Below, piece after piece: positions 23,742-33,259 of a stretch of 52,911 nucleotides of DNA. This DNA is from Acidobacteriota bacterium (GTDB lineage Bacteria; Acidobacteriota; Blastocatellia; Pyrinomonadales; Pyrinomonadaceae). The notes beneath the pieces are model-generated. The model was given only the letters and a program-made list of their open reading frames with translations. It did not search any database and had not been told where the DNA came from. The position numbers and the translations under genes were made by a program. Numbering within the stretch: the first letter of the stretch is position 1; each line of letters opens with the position of its first letter. The stretch covers positions 1-52,911 of the forward strand of contig JAHBSG010000028.1 in assembly GCA_019639235.1 (NCBI GenBank), in the 5' to 3' direction.

Positions 23742-24593
23742 ATGAAGATCGCAAGATACTGGAAGCGTGCCGGTTTGGTCGTAACCGGTGCCGACGGACG
23801 GCCGAAAGATGCCGTTGCTTGGGGTTGGTCGGTTGACGACCCGGCAGAGGCCCAGAGCCGTGCCGAAGAGGCCGCACAGCGTTTGGCCGCCCGGATCGCC
23901 GCCGGCGGGCCGTTCCCGGATTCCTACGGTTACCCTGACCGCCCGGCTCGCGAGGAGATAATTCGTGAGATCGCAGGCGAGGACGGCTCGCTGTCCGCCG
24001 CGATCACGCGAAATATCTTCGGCTCTCTCGTGCTCAATACTTCCCGGCTGATGTTCATTGACATCGACGTACCGCGGCAAAACCCAAGCCTGCTCACTTC
24101 CATAAAATTTCTCTTCGGGATCAAGACGCCCGACGCGTTCGACACCGCGCTCGAACGCATCCGAGCGACCGCCGCCCGATCGCCGCAATACACCTTTCGC
24201 GTCTACCGCACGGCCGCCGGCTTTCGCCTCGCCGTCGCCAACAAACGCATCGACCCGACCGGCGGCGAAAGCGAAACGCTGCTCTATAACTTCAGTTCCG
24301 ATAGCCTATATCAGCGGCTTTGCAAAAATCAGCAAAGCTTCCGCGCACGCCTTACGCCGAAGCACTGGCGTTGCACTTACGAATCGCCCCGCGGCCGCTG
24401 GCCCTTCGGCTCGGAGAATGAGGAAGCGATGTATCGAAATTGGGAGCAAGGTTACAACAACGCGTGCCTGCCTTTTGCGACGTGCCGCTTTATCGAAGAG
24501 CTAGGCACAGACCGCACCGTCGGCGAGTTTCGCGACTTGATCGCACTTCATGACCGCGAAACGCGTGCAGACTCACAGCTCCCGTTAGCGTAG
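23742..24593 (+). CDS. Hypothetical protein with FIDIDV motif
   Basis: A 283-residue soluble protein starting on the base after the preceding stop. It has the GC-rich codon use of the chromosome, unlike that neighbour. I do not recognise it. RLMFIDIDVP (about 103-112) followed by FRVYRTAAGFRLAVANKRID (about 154-173) is faintly like the acidic strand and basic strand of archaeo-eukaryotic primase-type palms, but no other primase motif is evident. The C-terminal part contains several aromatic and Cys residues (HWRCTYESPRGRW, NNACLPFATCRF). Presented as unknown. Confidence 0.65.
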   Translation: MKIARYWKRAGLVVTGADGRPKDAVAWGWSVDDPAEAQSRAEEAAQRLAARIAAGGPFPDSYGYPDRPAREEIIREIAGEDGSLSAAITRNIFGSLVLNTSRLMFIDIDVPRQNPSLLTSIKFLFGIKTPDAFDTALERIRATAARSPQYTFRVYRTAAGFRLAVANKRIDPTGGESETLLYNFSSDSLYQRLCKNQQSFRARLTPKHWRCTYESPRGRWPFGSENEEAMYRNWEQGYNNACLPFATCRFIEELGTDRTVGEFRDLIALHDRETRADSQLPLA

Positions 24594-24675
24594 ATCCGCA
24601 ACCGAAGTCTCCTCGCTTTACCTCGCCGCCGATACGTTATAAGGTAAGGTCTTTGCGCCTCCCGCGCTTCTTCAC

Positions 24676-25581
24676 ATGGCCTTAGCAACTACTCTTTCTG
24701 ATTCTACTTTTACCGGCCTGCCATTGCTGCACAAGGGCAAGGTCCGCGATGTTTACGATGCCGGCGACGACATGCTCCTGCTCGTCGCCACCGATCGCCT
24801 TTCGGCATTCGACTGCGTGCTGCCGACGCCGATCAAGTATAAAGGTGCGGTCCTGACCGCACTCTCGACTTTTTGGTTCAAGCGGCTCGAGCACATCGTC
24901 CCTAATCACTTGATCACCGCCGAGCTCGACGAAATGCCCGAGGATATCCGCAATCACGAGGTGCTCCGCGGACGCTCGATGCTCGTTAAGAGGACAAAGG
25001 TCTTTCCGGTCGAGTGCGTCGTTCGCGGTTATCTCGAAGGCTCGGGTTGGAAGGACTACCTCGTCGATGGGACCGTCTGCGGCCGCGAACTCCCGCCGGG
25101 CCTTAAACATTGCGATAAGCTCCTTTCGCCGATCTTCACGCCGGCGACCAAGGCCGCGACCGGCCACGACGAGAACATCACGCAGGTCGAATTCATGCAG
25201 GCCGTCGGGCACGACACCGCCGCCGAGCTGAAGTCGATCTCGAAACAGCTCTATACCGAAGCAAGCGAATACGCGCTTGAGCGCGGCATCATCATCGCCG
25301 ATACCAAGTTCGAATTTGGCGAGGACAAGGATGGGAACGTCCTTCTGATCGATGAGGTCCTCACGCCGGATTCGTCGCGATTCTGGGACGCGGAGAAATA
25401 TGAACCGGGCCATAAACAGCCTTCGTTTGACAAACAGTTCGTACGCGAATATCTTGAAACCCTCGATTGGAACAAACAGCCCCCCGCACCGCCGCTTCCC
25501 TTTGAAGTGGCCGAGGCTACGTCCGAACGATACCTGAAGGCATACGAACTCTTGACCGGCGAGAAGCTCAAGGTCGATTGA
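24676..25581 (+). CDS. purC: SAICAR synthase
   Basis: Phosphoribosylaminoimidazole-succinocarboxamide synthase ligates aspartate to CAIR with ATP in purine synthesis. The 301-residue product shows LLHKGKVRDVYDAG, LLVATDRLSAFDCVLPTPI, KVFPVECVVRGYLEGSGWKDY, ATGHDENI and IADTKFEFGEDKDGNVLLIDEVLTPDSSRFW. These cover the ATP and aspartate sites of the longer PurC form. It is separated from purS-purQ (41 kb) and purB (42 kb), so the purine genes are dispersed. A small Fis-like gene follows 40 bases later on the same strand. Confidence 0.97.
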   Translation: MALATTLSDSTFTGLPLLHKGKVRDVYDAGDDMLLLVATDRLSAFDCVLPTPIKYKGAVLTALSTFWFKRLEHIVPNHLITAELDEMPEDIRNHEVLRGRSMLVKRTKVFPVECVVRGYLEGSGWKDYLVDGTVCGRELPPGLKHCDKLLSPIFTPATKAATGHDENITQVEFMQAVGHDTAAELKSISKQLYTEASEYALERGIIIADTKFEFGEDKDGNVLLIDEVLTPDSSRFWDAEKYEPGHKQPSFDKQFVREYLETLDWNKQPPAPPLPFEVAEATSERYLKAYELLTGEKLKVD

Positions 25582-25621
25582 TCTCGGATCGCCTGCCTCT
25601 ATCACGAACGTGCGCGCATTA

Positions 25622-25894
25622 ATGGAAAACCTGATCGACGAATTGCTCGACGGCCGCATTCTGCTCAATGAAGCGGTCGCCGAGTTCGAGAAGATCTATA
25701 TCGAAAAAGCGCTCGAACGCAACGACGAGCACCTTTCTAACACCGCCGATGCGCTCGGCATTCACCGAAACACACTTTCAAAACGCGTCGCCGATTACAA
25801 GGCCGCACCGAAGCCCAAACCGCTAAAGGCAAAAACAAAAAAGCCCCGCGTCAAAGTGCCCGCGAAGCCCCTTCCTAAATTACGCAAACGCTAA
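25622..25894 (+). CDS. Small Fis-type helix-turn-helix protein with basic tail
   Basis: About 90 residues. The middle (IYIEKALERNDEHLSNTADALGIHRNTLSKRV) is a Fis-family helix-turn-helix, like the DNA-binding end of NtrC-type activators but with no AAA+ domain. The tail (about 60-90) is an unbroken Lys/Pro/Ala-rich stretch (KPLKAKTKKPRVKVPAKPLP) that should bind DNA non-specifically. Likely a nucleoid-associated protein or local regulator. I use the ATG at 25622; a GTG at 25610 would add four residues. The gene overlaps the convergent MOSC gene by four bases. Confidence 0.75.
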   Translation: MENLIDELLDGRILLNEAVAEFEKIYIEKALERNDEHLSNTADALGIHRNTLSKRVADYKAAPKPKPLKAKTKKPRVKVPAKPLPKLRKR

Positions 25895-26766
25895 CTGCGG
25901 TATTCAAGCACTTCGACCTCATCGCCCGTTCGGATGGTCACGCCCGGATTTTCCGGGATCAGATTCTCACCAAAAAGGACGTAGTTCGGCTGAAGAGCAA
26001 GCTCCTCAAGCTTATCGGGGAAAACGTCCTTGGCCATCCGGAACGTGGCAAGAGTCTTGAGCGGTTCCTTGCCGTCAAATTCGCCGCGGTCCGGATCGAC
26101 GGTCGTGATCGCACACCGGGCACATGGCCGCACCACACGAAAGACCGCTTCGCCGACCCTTATCCTGGCCCAGGTATCTTCTTCGAACGGCTCAGAGCCG
26201 GCGACGACAAGGTTCGGCCTGAACCGCCGCATTTCAAGAGGAGAAACGGGGCCATTACCGCCGTTGGCCGCGATCCGCCGATTGAGTTCCTCAAGCGAAC
26301 CCTCGCCGATCAGCAGTAACGGATAGCCGTCCGCAAAGCTCACCAGATCGTCGCCGCGGTCAAAAAGCGGATTAACGTGCCGCTCCGCCTCCGCCGGCAT
26401 AGCGAAAAGAACGCACTCGCCGCCGACCGCCTCCGAGAGCCATTGATTGACGTCGTCCGGGTACTCCGCCGCTTCAACCGTGCTGTTCCAGACCGTGACC
26501 GGCCGCCGCGGGCCATCCGCGGGCCGATGCGGTATCGTAAGCTCGGCCATCTCAGGTGCCCGGAGCACAACCTGTTCCTCGCCGACCTCGACACCGATCA
26601 AGGCCATCCGCGGAAACTCCCGCTGCGTCAGGAACATTCCCTCGCGGTCGGTGATCATCCACCGCCGGTCGTGCCGCAGCCCTCGCTTCTCGACCAACGC
26701 CCCGGATACGGCATTCCCGCGAAGCGATTTGATCGGATAGATCGAAATTTCCTTTAACTCCATCAT
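25891..26766 (-). CDS. MOSC domain-containing protein
   Basis: A 291-residue protein with an N-terminal MOSC_N beta-barrel (KEISIYPIKSLRGNAV, GLRHDRRWMITD) and the C-terminal MOSC domain (MRRFRPNLVV, VVRPCARCAITTVDPDRG with the conserved cysteines). MOSC proteins of this type (YcbX/mARC-like) bind molybdenum cofactor through the cysteine and reduce N-hydroxylated compounds. No redox partner domain is fused here. Its start overlaps the stop of the preceding membrane-protein gene by four bases, so the two are translated together. Confidence 0.88.
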   Translation of the reverse strand: MMELKEISIYPIKSLRGNAVSGALVEKRGLRHDRRWMITDREGMFLTQREFPRMALIGVEVGEEQVVLRAPEMAELTIPHRPADGPRRPVTVWNSTVEAAEYPDDVNQWLSEAVGGECVLFAMPAEAERHVNPLFDRGDDLVSFADGYPLLLIGEGSLEELNRRIAANGGNGPVSPLEMRRFRPNLVVAGSEPFEEDTWARIRVGEAVFRVVRPCARCAITTVDPDRGEFDGKEPLKTLATFRMAKDVFPDKLEELALQPNYVLFGENLIPENPGVTIRTGDEVEVLEYRS

Positions 26767-27299
26767 TGCCGGTCTTCACCTATGACTAACCCTCTCGGGA
26801 CCTTCAAGAACCCGCTGCCCATTATTTGCCAAGTGTACGGAATGTGGGGCGTGTGCTTGTTTACCAAGTTCACGATCGTTTCCATTTTAGCGTCAGTATG
26901 AGTGCGTTCCTCGACGATCACACGGCGACGCCCGTTTGAATCGATCACAAATGAAAAGGTCTCGCCGTCGCCCTTATCACTTAATTCAACCGCCGTAGAA
27001 GTAATTGTGTTCCAGAATATCAGAGATTCGGCATCGGCCTGCCGGAACAACTTCCATTCGCTTATCGAGATCCCATCGTTATAAACCGTAATATCACGAA
27101 ATGTGGCCCTTGCAAGGCGAAAAGCAGAGAAAACCGCAAACCAAAGAAATATTGCTGCCGAGAATGCCCAAAGCATCGTCCCGTATTCAAACCAACCTGC
27201 GACGAGTACGATACCAGGCAAAATAACCGTTAGAAGACCCGCAACTAAAAGGTCCGACACCGGCCAATCTCTCACAACAGTTGGAGGAGACGCACTCAT
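26763..27299 (-). CDS. Small membrane protein with PH-like cytoplasmic domain (hypothetical)
   Basis: A 178-residue protein with two adjacent membrane segments (about 17-35 and 42-62) and a soluble C-terminal domain (DITVYNDGISISEWKLFRQ, then SFVIDSNGRRRVIVEE) that resembles the bacterial PH-like beta-fold often found after two transmembrane helices. I cannot name a function. It precedes and overlaps the MOSC gene by four bases and is divergent from groES, with about 210 bases between. Confidence 0.65.
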   Translation of the reverse strand: MSASPPTVVRDWPVSDLLVAGLLTVILPGIVLVAGWFEYGTMLWAFSAAIFLWFAVFSAFRLARATFRDITVYNDGISISEWKLFRQADAESLIFWNTITSTAVELSDKGDGETFSFVIDSNGRRRVIVEERTHTDAKMETIVNLVNKHTPHIPYTWQIMGSGFLKVPRGLVIGEDRQ

Positions 27300-27383
27300 T
27301 AAGGTCTTTCAGCACGAACCGTTCAGGTTGATACGGTGACGCTCATATTTCCTTACATTGCCATAAAGCCCGGAATTTTCCTC

Positions 27384-27412
27384 TTGACAAGTTTAACCGC
27401 GTTTTGTAAATT
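27384..27412 (+). promoter_or_regulatory. groES-groEL vegetative promoter
   Basis: TTGACA at 27384-27389 and TAAATT at 27407-27412 are separated by 17 bases. The CIRCE operator begins inside the -10 box, so bound HrcA would block polymerase. Confidence 0.8.
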
Positions 27413-27437
27413 AGCACTCTTGGACACTGAGTGCTAA
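27411..27437. promoter_or_regulatory. CIRCE operator (HrcA binding site)
   Basis: TTAGCACTC (27411-27419), nine bases, then GAGTGCTAA (27429-27437): a perfect CIRCE inverted repeat. HrcA represses groESL through it and releases on heat or misfolding stress. The hrcA gene is not in the window. Confidence 0.97.
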
Positions 27438-27512
27438 TAACCGACTTTCCGGCCCGGGGTCCAAGGCGTCATTTTAATACCATTAGGTACATTACCAAAG
27501 GAGTACACGATT

Positions 27513-27830
27513 ATGGCAACTACCATCAAACCACTTCATGACCGCGTAATATTGCGTCGGATCGAAGATAACGTTAACCAGACGGCAGGCGGGCTCTTCA
27601 TCCCGGACACTGCTAAGGAAAAGCCGCAGGAAGGCGAAGTGATCGCCGTCGGCGAAGGCAAGTATAAGGAAGACGGCACCCGGCAGACGCTCGACGTCAA
27701 AGCAGGCGACCGCGTTCTTTTCGGCAAATACAGCGGCAGCGAGATCAAGCTCGACGGTGAGGAATTCCTCATCATGCGCGAAGACGAGATTCTTGGCATC
27801 ATTTCAAGGGCCGGCGAAGCCGCTAACTAG
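27513..27830 (+). CDS. groES: Co-chaperonin GroES
   Basis: The 105-residue lid of the GroEL chamber. It has the family start [16 protein letters not shown], the mobile loop ([22 protein letters not shown]) that docks on Gro[33 protein letters not shown] at the end, and normal length. It is preceded by a strong AAAGGAG ribosome site and by the CIRCE-controlled promoter. groEL follows after a 101-base gap that contains a palindromic repeat. Confidence 0.98.
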   Translation: MATTIKPLHDRVILRRIEDNVNQTAGGLFIPDTAKEKPQEGEVIAVGEGKYKEDGTRQTLDVKAGDRVLFGKYSGSEIKLDGEEFLIMREDEILGIISRAGEAAN

Positions 27831-27902
27831 TAAGCCGTAAGCAGTTAGCAGTAAGCAGTTTTTGCTGCTCACTGCTCACCGCTCACTGCTCACTGCTCAC
27901 AC
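27831..27902. repeat. Palindromic repeat in the groES-groEL spacer
   Basis: Seven-base units AAGCAGT/TAGCAGT on the left (27838-27859) face CTGCTCA/CTGCTCA units on the right (27864-27900), with TTTTTG at the centre. The transcript between the two chaperonin genes should fold into a long hairpin. Confidence 0.75.
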
Positions 27903-27925
27903 GATTTCGACGAAGGAGAAATTAA

Positions 27926-29572
<1,647 letters not shown>

Positions 29573-29575
29573 GAC

Positions 29576-29700
29576 TGGAGCGGTAAGCATCTCTGCTTGC
29601 CGCGCCGCTTGCGGCGTCCACCCTTCAGAGGCGGGCTTGCCCGCCTTAGCTCCCCTCCTTACGAAGGAGGGGTGTCACCGCTTCGGTGACGGGGTGGTTC
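29576..29700. repeat. Patch of short palindromes downstream of groEL
   Basis: Consecutive hairpins: GCGGTAAGC...GCTTGCCGC (29580-29602), GCCGCTTGCGGC, GGCGGGCTTGCCCGCC (29631-29646 region), CCCCTCCTTACGAAGGAGGGG and GTCACCGCTTCGGTGAC (to about 29691). No gene is credible here. It is repeat debris of the interspersed type. Confidence 0.7.
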
Positions 29701-29747
29701 TCTATTCCGCCAAGAGCCGGAAGCACGCGCGACCGGGTAGCATTACG

Positions 29748-29783
29748 AAAAGGCCTCGGCACACGCCGGGGCTTTTGATTTTT
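29748..29783. terminator. Rho-independent terminator-like hairpin, copy 1
   Basis: AAAAGGCCTCGGC, loop ACAC, GCCGGGGCTTTT, then GATTTTT. It lies 175 bases after groEL and could end that transcript. The same hairpin core recurs at 32344-32376. Confidence 0.65.
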
Positions 29784-29805
29784 CACGCAGTGTATAATTG
29801 AGTAA

Positions 29806-30423
29806 ATGCGTCCGAGAAATCGATACATTACCGTTGTTGCAGTATTGATAGGGATGGCGGCGTTTGTGATCGGAATTATTGGCACGGAGCTGCCGAGGAT
29901 AGATCCAGGCCCGCCGTGCTGGAAAGAGACATTGCCCGCCCAGATAGCGACCGAATGCCGGGAACTGGAAGCACAAAAAGCATCGGCAACTTTCCCCTGG
30001 GAAAGACAACGAGCCGAAGCCCAAGATTTCTTTCGCCAATTCCAGACGAGCGTCGCCGCTGATCGCCGCGAAGAAGTCGCCGGAATGATGATGTATCCGC
30101 TGCGAGTCAAGTACTACACAGATCCAAGGCCTTCCGACTATCGTTTTCTTCAATCAGCCGACGAGTTGCTTGACGTTTACGACATGGTATTTCATCAAAG
30201 TGTGAAGGACTACATCGCCAATTACGACGCCGGCGAAGTTTGGGGAAATGACTATTTCTTGCAGACAGGTACAGGGCAGATCGGAATTTACTGTACTACA
30301 ACCGGCGAATGCCCCGAGTGCAGTTTCGAGTTCAAGGTCAAGATCATTCACAGCAACCTGATCTACCGCGATCCAGTCAACGAAGTACTGGACGAGCTCC
30401 TCAAACCAGATGCAACGCCGTGA
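29806..30423 (+). CDS. Membrane-anchored or exported hypothetical protein
   Basis: A 205-residue protein with one N-terminal hydrophobic segment (ITVVAVLIGMAAFVIGIIG) that is either a signal anchor or an uncleaved signal. The mature part has five cysteines (PPCWKE, TECREL, IYCTTTGECPECSFEFK), the last three clustered. Its central helix-rich half is rich in Gln, Glu and Arg. An NTF2-like small domain is possible but not shown. The stop is followed after only 3 bases by the nuclease-like gene, so the two are probably co-transcribed. Function unknown. Confidence 0.65.
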   Translation: MRPRNRYITVVAVLIGMAAFVIGIIGTELPRIDPGPPCWKETLPAQIATECRELEAQKASATFPWERQRAEAQDFFRQFQTSVAADRREEVAGMMMYPLRVKYYTDPRPSDYRFLQSADELLDVYDMVFHQSVKDYIANYDAGEVWGNDYFLQTGTGQIGIYCTTTGECPECSFEFKVKIIHSNLIYRDPVNEVLDELLKPDATP

Positions 30424-30426
30424 TGT

Positions 30427-31170
30427 ATGGCTGAATGGTGGTTAATCGATGATTCGACTCAGGATCGTATCGCAAGCTACATAAACGTGGCGACAGACCG
30501 TGTCATAGCCAATTTCGGTGCTCATGGCAACGAGAACAGTCTAACTGCAGCACTAGGCCAAGAACTCAATGGTAAGAGGCTTTCCGTTGGCGATACTACT
30601 GTGTCGTTCGGCTATCGAAACTTCTTAGAACAAAAAGAGGAACCGCTAACCGGGGCCGATGGCGGATTCTTAGTTACAATTACCAACAACAACGAGGTAG
30701 TTGAAAAAGGAGTTTTCTTTCAGGCTAAGCGATTTCCAGAATATAAAAATATAAGGTCGCTCAATTTGAACCGAAGAGAGGCGAGTCGACTAAAGCAACA
30801 GCTTGAAGATATGCTAAAGCTCTCGGATCAAAGTATTCTCTTAGGACAAACGAATTATGATTTTTACGCTGTTCAGGCTACATCTCTTGTTACGAGAGGA
30901 ATTAGCGAGCTTCGTTTCCCCTTTAGGAATGCGCAATTGCTGACGCTTGGCACCTATTTGGGGAAGTGGGTCGCAAGATGCACCAAAGGCGATACAAGGA
31001 AGAGCTTCATTCAAGGAATTCGCAACCCAAAGGGATTTCTAAACAATCTGATCACTATGAATGTGCACACTAAGCAGCCGCCATTTCTTACAGAAGGCGG
31101 CAAACCGATCGATTTGAACTCCCTTCCGCGTGATCGGATTCCGCGACCCCGATGGCGATCAGAATCCTAA
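30427..31170 (+). CDS. Predicted PD-(D/E)xK-type nuclease (hypothetical)
   Basis: A 247-residue soluble protein with lower GC than its neighbours. An N-terminal helix pair contains E36-N-S-L-T40, followed by LTGADGGFLVTITN with D78 and then KGVFFQAKRF with Q99-A-K101. The order Glu, GADGGF, strand, Q-A-K is the pattern of PD-(D/E)xK restriction-type nuclease domains in which Gln takes the place of the second acid. The C-terminal half (LLTLGTYLGKWVARCTKGDTR) is unassigned. No methylase is next to it, so a classical restriction-modification pair is absent. A stand-alone defence or DNA-repair nuclease is possible. The assignment rests on motif pattern only. Confidence 0.55.
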   Translation: MAEWWLIDDSTQDRIASYINVATDRVIANFGAHGNENSLTAALGQELNGKRLSVGDTTVSFGYRNFLEQKEEPLTGADGGFLVTITNNNEVVEKGVFFQAKRFPEYKNIRSLNLNRREASRLKQQLEDMLKLSDQSILLGQTNYDFYAVQATSLVTRGISELRFPFRNAQLLTLGTYLGKWVARCTKGDTRKSFIQGIRNPKGFLNNLITMNVHTKQPPFLTEGGKPIDLNSLPRDRIPRPRWRSES

Positions 31171-31226
31171 TTGATACATCGAGTAACATGATGAATTGCG
31201 GCCCGTCAAGGAATTAAAGAGGGTTT

Positions 31227-31547
31227 ATGGCGAAAAAGGCTGAGACTAACAACGAATTTTTTGAAGAGCTTAAAGCGGGATTGTCGGCGGCGATCGGGCA
31301 TGCCCAAGGTAAACGCAAGGACCTCCGCACGACTACGCTTCCCCGGCCGCCGAAAGAAATGTCTGCAAACGAGATCGTGAAGGTACGCAGCCAGCTTAAC
31401 GTTTCGCAGGCAGTTTTTGCCCGCTATCTGAACGTCTCGACCAAGACCGTCCAGTCCTGGGAACAAGGCCTCGGCAAGCCCAACGGCGCCAGCCTCAAGC
31501 TGCTATCGATCGCGAAAAAGAACCCGAAGATCCTGCTAGAGGTCTAA
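31227..31547 (+). CDS. HTH antitoxin of the HigA/NadS type, partner missing
   Basis: A 106-residue protein. The Xre-type helix-turn-helix (MSANEIVKVRSQLNVSQAVFARYLNVSTKTVQSWEQGLGKPNGASLKLL) occupies the C-terminal two thirds, and the N-terminal arm is basic. This matches antitoxins encoded after RelE/HigB-like toxins. The gene before it is the nuclease-like protein, not a HigB, and the 56-base gap holds no toxin remnant I can read. It is either an orphan or, less likely, the regulator of the nuclease gene. Confidence 0.85.
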   Translation: MAKKAETNNEFFEELKAGLSAAIGHAQGKRKDLRTTTLPRPPKEMSANEIVKVRSQLNVSQAVFARYLNVSTKTVQSWEQGLGKPNGASLKLLSIAKKNPKILLEV

Positions 31548-31708
31548 GGCATGGCAGTAGGGGCTCATTTGGAGGGCTGGGGTTTAGCGGTAGACGTCGC
31601 CTAATTCCCATTTTTCCACGTATCGCGGCCGTAGCATCCGTGAAGGCCGGGAGTGTCGGTCATGTCTTTGCTCGTGGGTTCGGGGGGATTTCGCTACAAT
31701 AGCGGTCG

Positions 31709-31915
31709 ATGATCGAGACGATCGCCATGATCGCTGCTTTTTTGGCTTTCGCCGCCTTTTCGTTCTGGCTCTCGGCAAAGCCGGAAAGGATGAAATGGAT
31801 GTGGACGCCTTCAGATCCGGCAATCCAACGGATGGTGTCGCGAGGCGCGGCTTGGATAGCACTCTTCTTTATCGCCCTTATCCTCATCTCTTCGCTCCTA
31901 CAGCCAATTTCATAA
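31709..31915 (+). CDS. Small two-helix membrane protein
   Basis: A 68-residue protein with two hydrophobic helices (IAMIAAFLAFAAFSFWL and AAWIALFFIALILISSLL) joined by a polar loop containing KPERMKWMWTPSDPAI. The composition is what a small inner-membrane protein should have, and the opposite-strand frames are poor. There is no recognisable family. Confidence 0.5.
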   Translation: MIETIAMIAAFLAFAAFSFWLSAKPERMKWMWTPSDPAIQRMVSRGAAWIALFFIALILISSLLQPIS

Positions 31916-32343
31916 ATTAAATACTCGGACCTGCGATACGGCGGTTCTAGGATTGAGTTTCCAACGGGATCAGGTACCTCATTCCTCGGCTGTGCCGAGA
32001 CTCTCTTCGGCAACTGTTGAATTCTCCCGGTTCGGCGGGGGCAGAGCCTTTCCGCTCTGCGAATGGGGCTCAGCCCTGAACCGCGTCATTTCTTTCCCTG
32101 AAAGGGAAAGATCCAATAGCGTAGGGTGGAACCCTACGAACTTCCGTTACACAATGATCTACTCCCTGAAGGGGAGCAACACGCTACGCGGATATTCGTC
32201 CCCTTCAGGGACGCGTGTTCATCTGGGACGCAAACCCAGGGTTGCACCCTGGGCTATTATCTCTGTCACCTTCGGCGACAGATCGGGGAAATAGAATAAC
32301 GCCGGGCGGTTTTGAAGCGTCCGGTCAAACATAATCCATGCCC
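31916..32343. repeat. Intergenic island of short hairpins, no credible gene
   Basis: From about 32022 to 32290 there is a run of small palindromes: GGCAGAGCC...CTCTGC, TTTCCCTGAAAGGGAAAG, GTAGGGTGGAACCCTAC, TCCCTGAAGGGGA, CCCCTTCAGGG, AACCCAGGGTTGCACCCTGG and TGTCACCTTCGGCGACA. An open frame runs through it but encodes only this repeat text. No promoter or gene is visible in 31916-32021. Confidence 0.7.
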
Positions 32344-32376
32344 AAAAAAAGGCCTCGGCACACGCCGGGGCCTTTT
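32344..32376. terminator. Bidirectional terminator-like hairpin, copy 2
   Basis: A run of seven A (starting 32344), GGCCTCGGC, loop ACAC, GCCGGGGCC, then TTTTAT. It lies between the plus-strand block and the convergent CsgG-like gene and could end transcripts from both sides. The core is the same as 29748-29783. Confidence 0.75.
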
Positions 32377-32417
32377 ATGTCTTGTGCGGGTGTCGAACTC
32401 CGCAAGAACTTTCTGAA

Positions 32418-32984
32418 CTAAAGCTTTTCCGCGAGTGCCTCGGTCAGTTTATCGATGAGCGGCCTCATCACCTTTGACTGCATTTCGGCGGCGGAGCCGT
32501 TGCCGTTCATTTTCATTGTTGCCGTTTGTGCGATCTCGCCAGAGTGGCGGACCTTGCCGGTTGCCACTTCGATCAGGCGATAGGTGACCGTTGCCGAGCC
32601 GCCGGTGTTGTATTCGGTCACGCGGCCGGTGACGACGTACGCAACGCCGAGCTGCTTCCCGAGCTTTACCGCCGCCGCTGTTGAACTTCCGCCGTTGATC
32701 GCTTCAAGACTTGCGTCTGAGGCGTTCCGCGAGTGCCGCGTGTCGTAAACATTGAACTTGCGGGTGTGGTTTAGCCTTGCCGAAAGCATTGTCTGCAATC
32801 CCCGCTTCGCCTGGTCGTTCATCGCCGAAGCCCCCGGCCCGGGCGTAAACTCGACCACCGCCGTCTTAACTCCCGCCGACCGTACTACACCTGCTTTTCC
32901 TGCAGCCCCGACCGAACGCCCGTAAACATACGACGCCCCCGCCACCATCATTCCTAAAACCAATGCCGTTAATATGTTCTTCAT
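32418..32984 (-). CDS. CsgG/FlgO-like exported protein
   Basis: A 188-residue protein with a signal peptide (MKNILTALVLGMMVAGASYVYG). The mature domain has the CsgG-type alpha/beta pattern: KTAVVEFTPG, GLQTMLSARLNHTRKFNVYDTR, AVKLGKQLGVAYVVTGRVTEYN, VTYRLIEVATGKVRHSGE. In CsgG-like proteins this fold assembles in the periplasm or outer membrane, but the family also includes many periplasmic proteins with no known role. There is no lipobox cysteine here, unlike CsgG itself. It stands alone. Confidence 0.7.
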   Translation of the reverse strand: MKNILTALVLGMMVAGASYVYGRSVGAAGKAGVVRSAGVKTAVVEFTPGPGASAMNDQAKRGLQTMLSARLNHTRKFNVYDTRHSRNASDASLEAINGGSSTAAAVKLGKQLGVAYVVTGRVTEYNTGGSATVTYRLIEVATGKVRHSGEIAQTATMKMNGNGSAAEMQSKVMRPLIDKLTEALAEKL

Positions 32985-33259
32985 AATTTCTCCCTCTTAA
33001 ATTCTTCAGCCGCATTCACCGGCCACAATTGAATGCGTTCGAAGATCAAGAAAACTATCACGAGCGAGTTGCGAGAGTTTCGAAAGTTTCCGAAGTTGCG
33101 AGGTTTTGGGGTCTCAAAGTTTGGGGAGTGGCTTTGTTGGCGAGTTTCCGGAATCAATGAAATGAGGCCTTATTACGACTGGACCGCACGCGTCCCCGCG
33201 TGCCACGCCGCAAAACGTCGTCGGCCCGTTGAGCCACAAACGATTCAGCCGTTTACAGC
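32985..33259. other. Intergenic region with repeat fragments, no credible gene
   Basis: It contains direct repeats of GAGTTGCGAGAGTTTCGAAAG-like text (33063-33110) and a GC-rich ACGCGTCCCCGCGTG palindrome (33187-33202). A plus-strand frame crosses it but overlaps the dienelactone hydrolase gene, and its product is repeat-like. A promoter for the CsgG-like gene is expected at the left end but is not clear. Confidence 0.5.

Noticed and set aside
31953..32294. Plus-strand 113-codon frame
   Set aside because: It runs entirely through the hairpin island and reads as repeat text with no domain.
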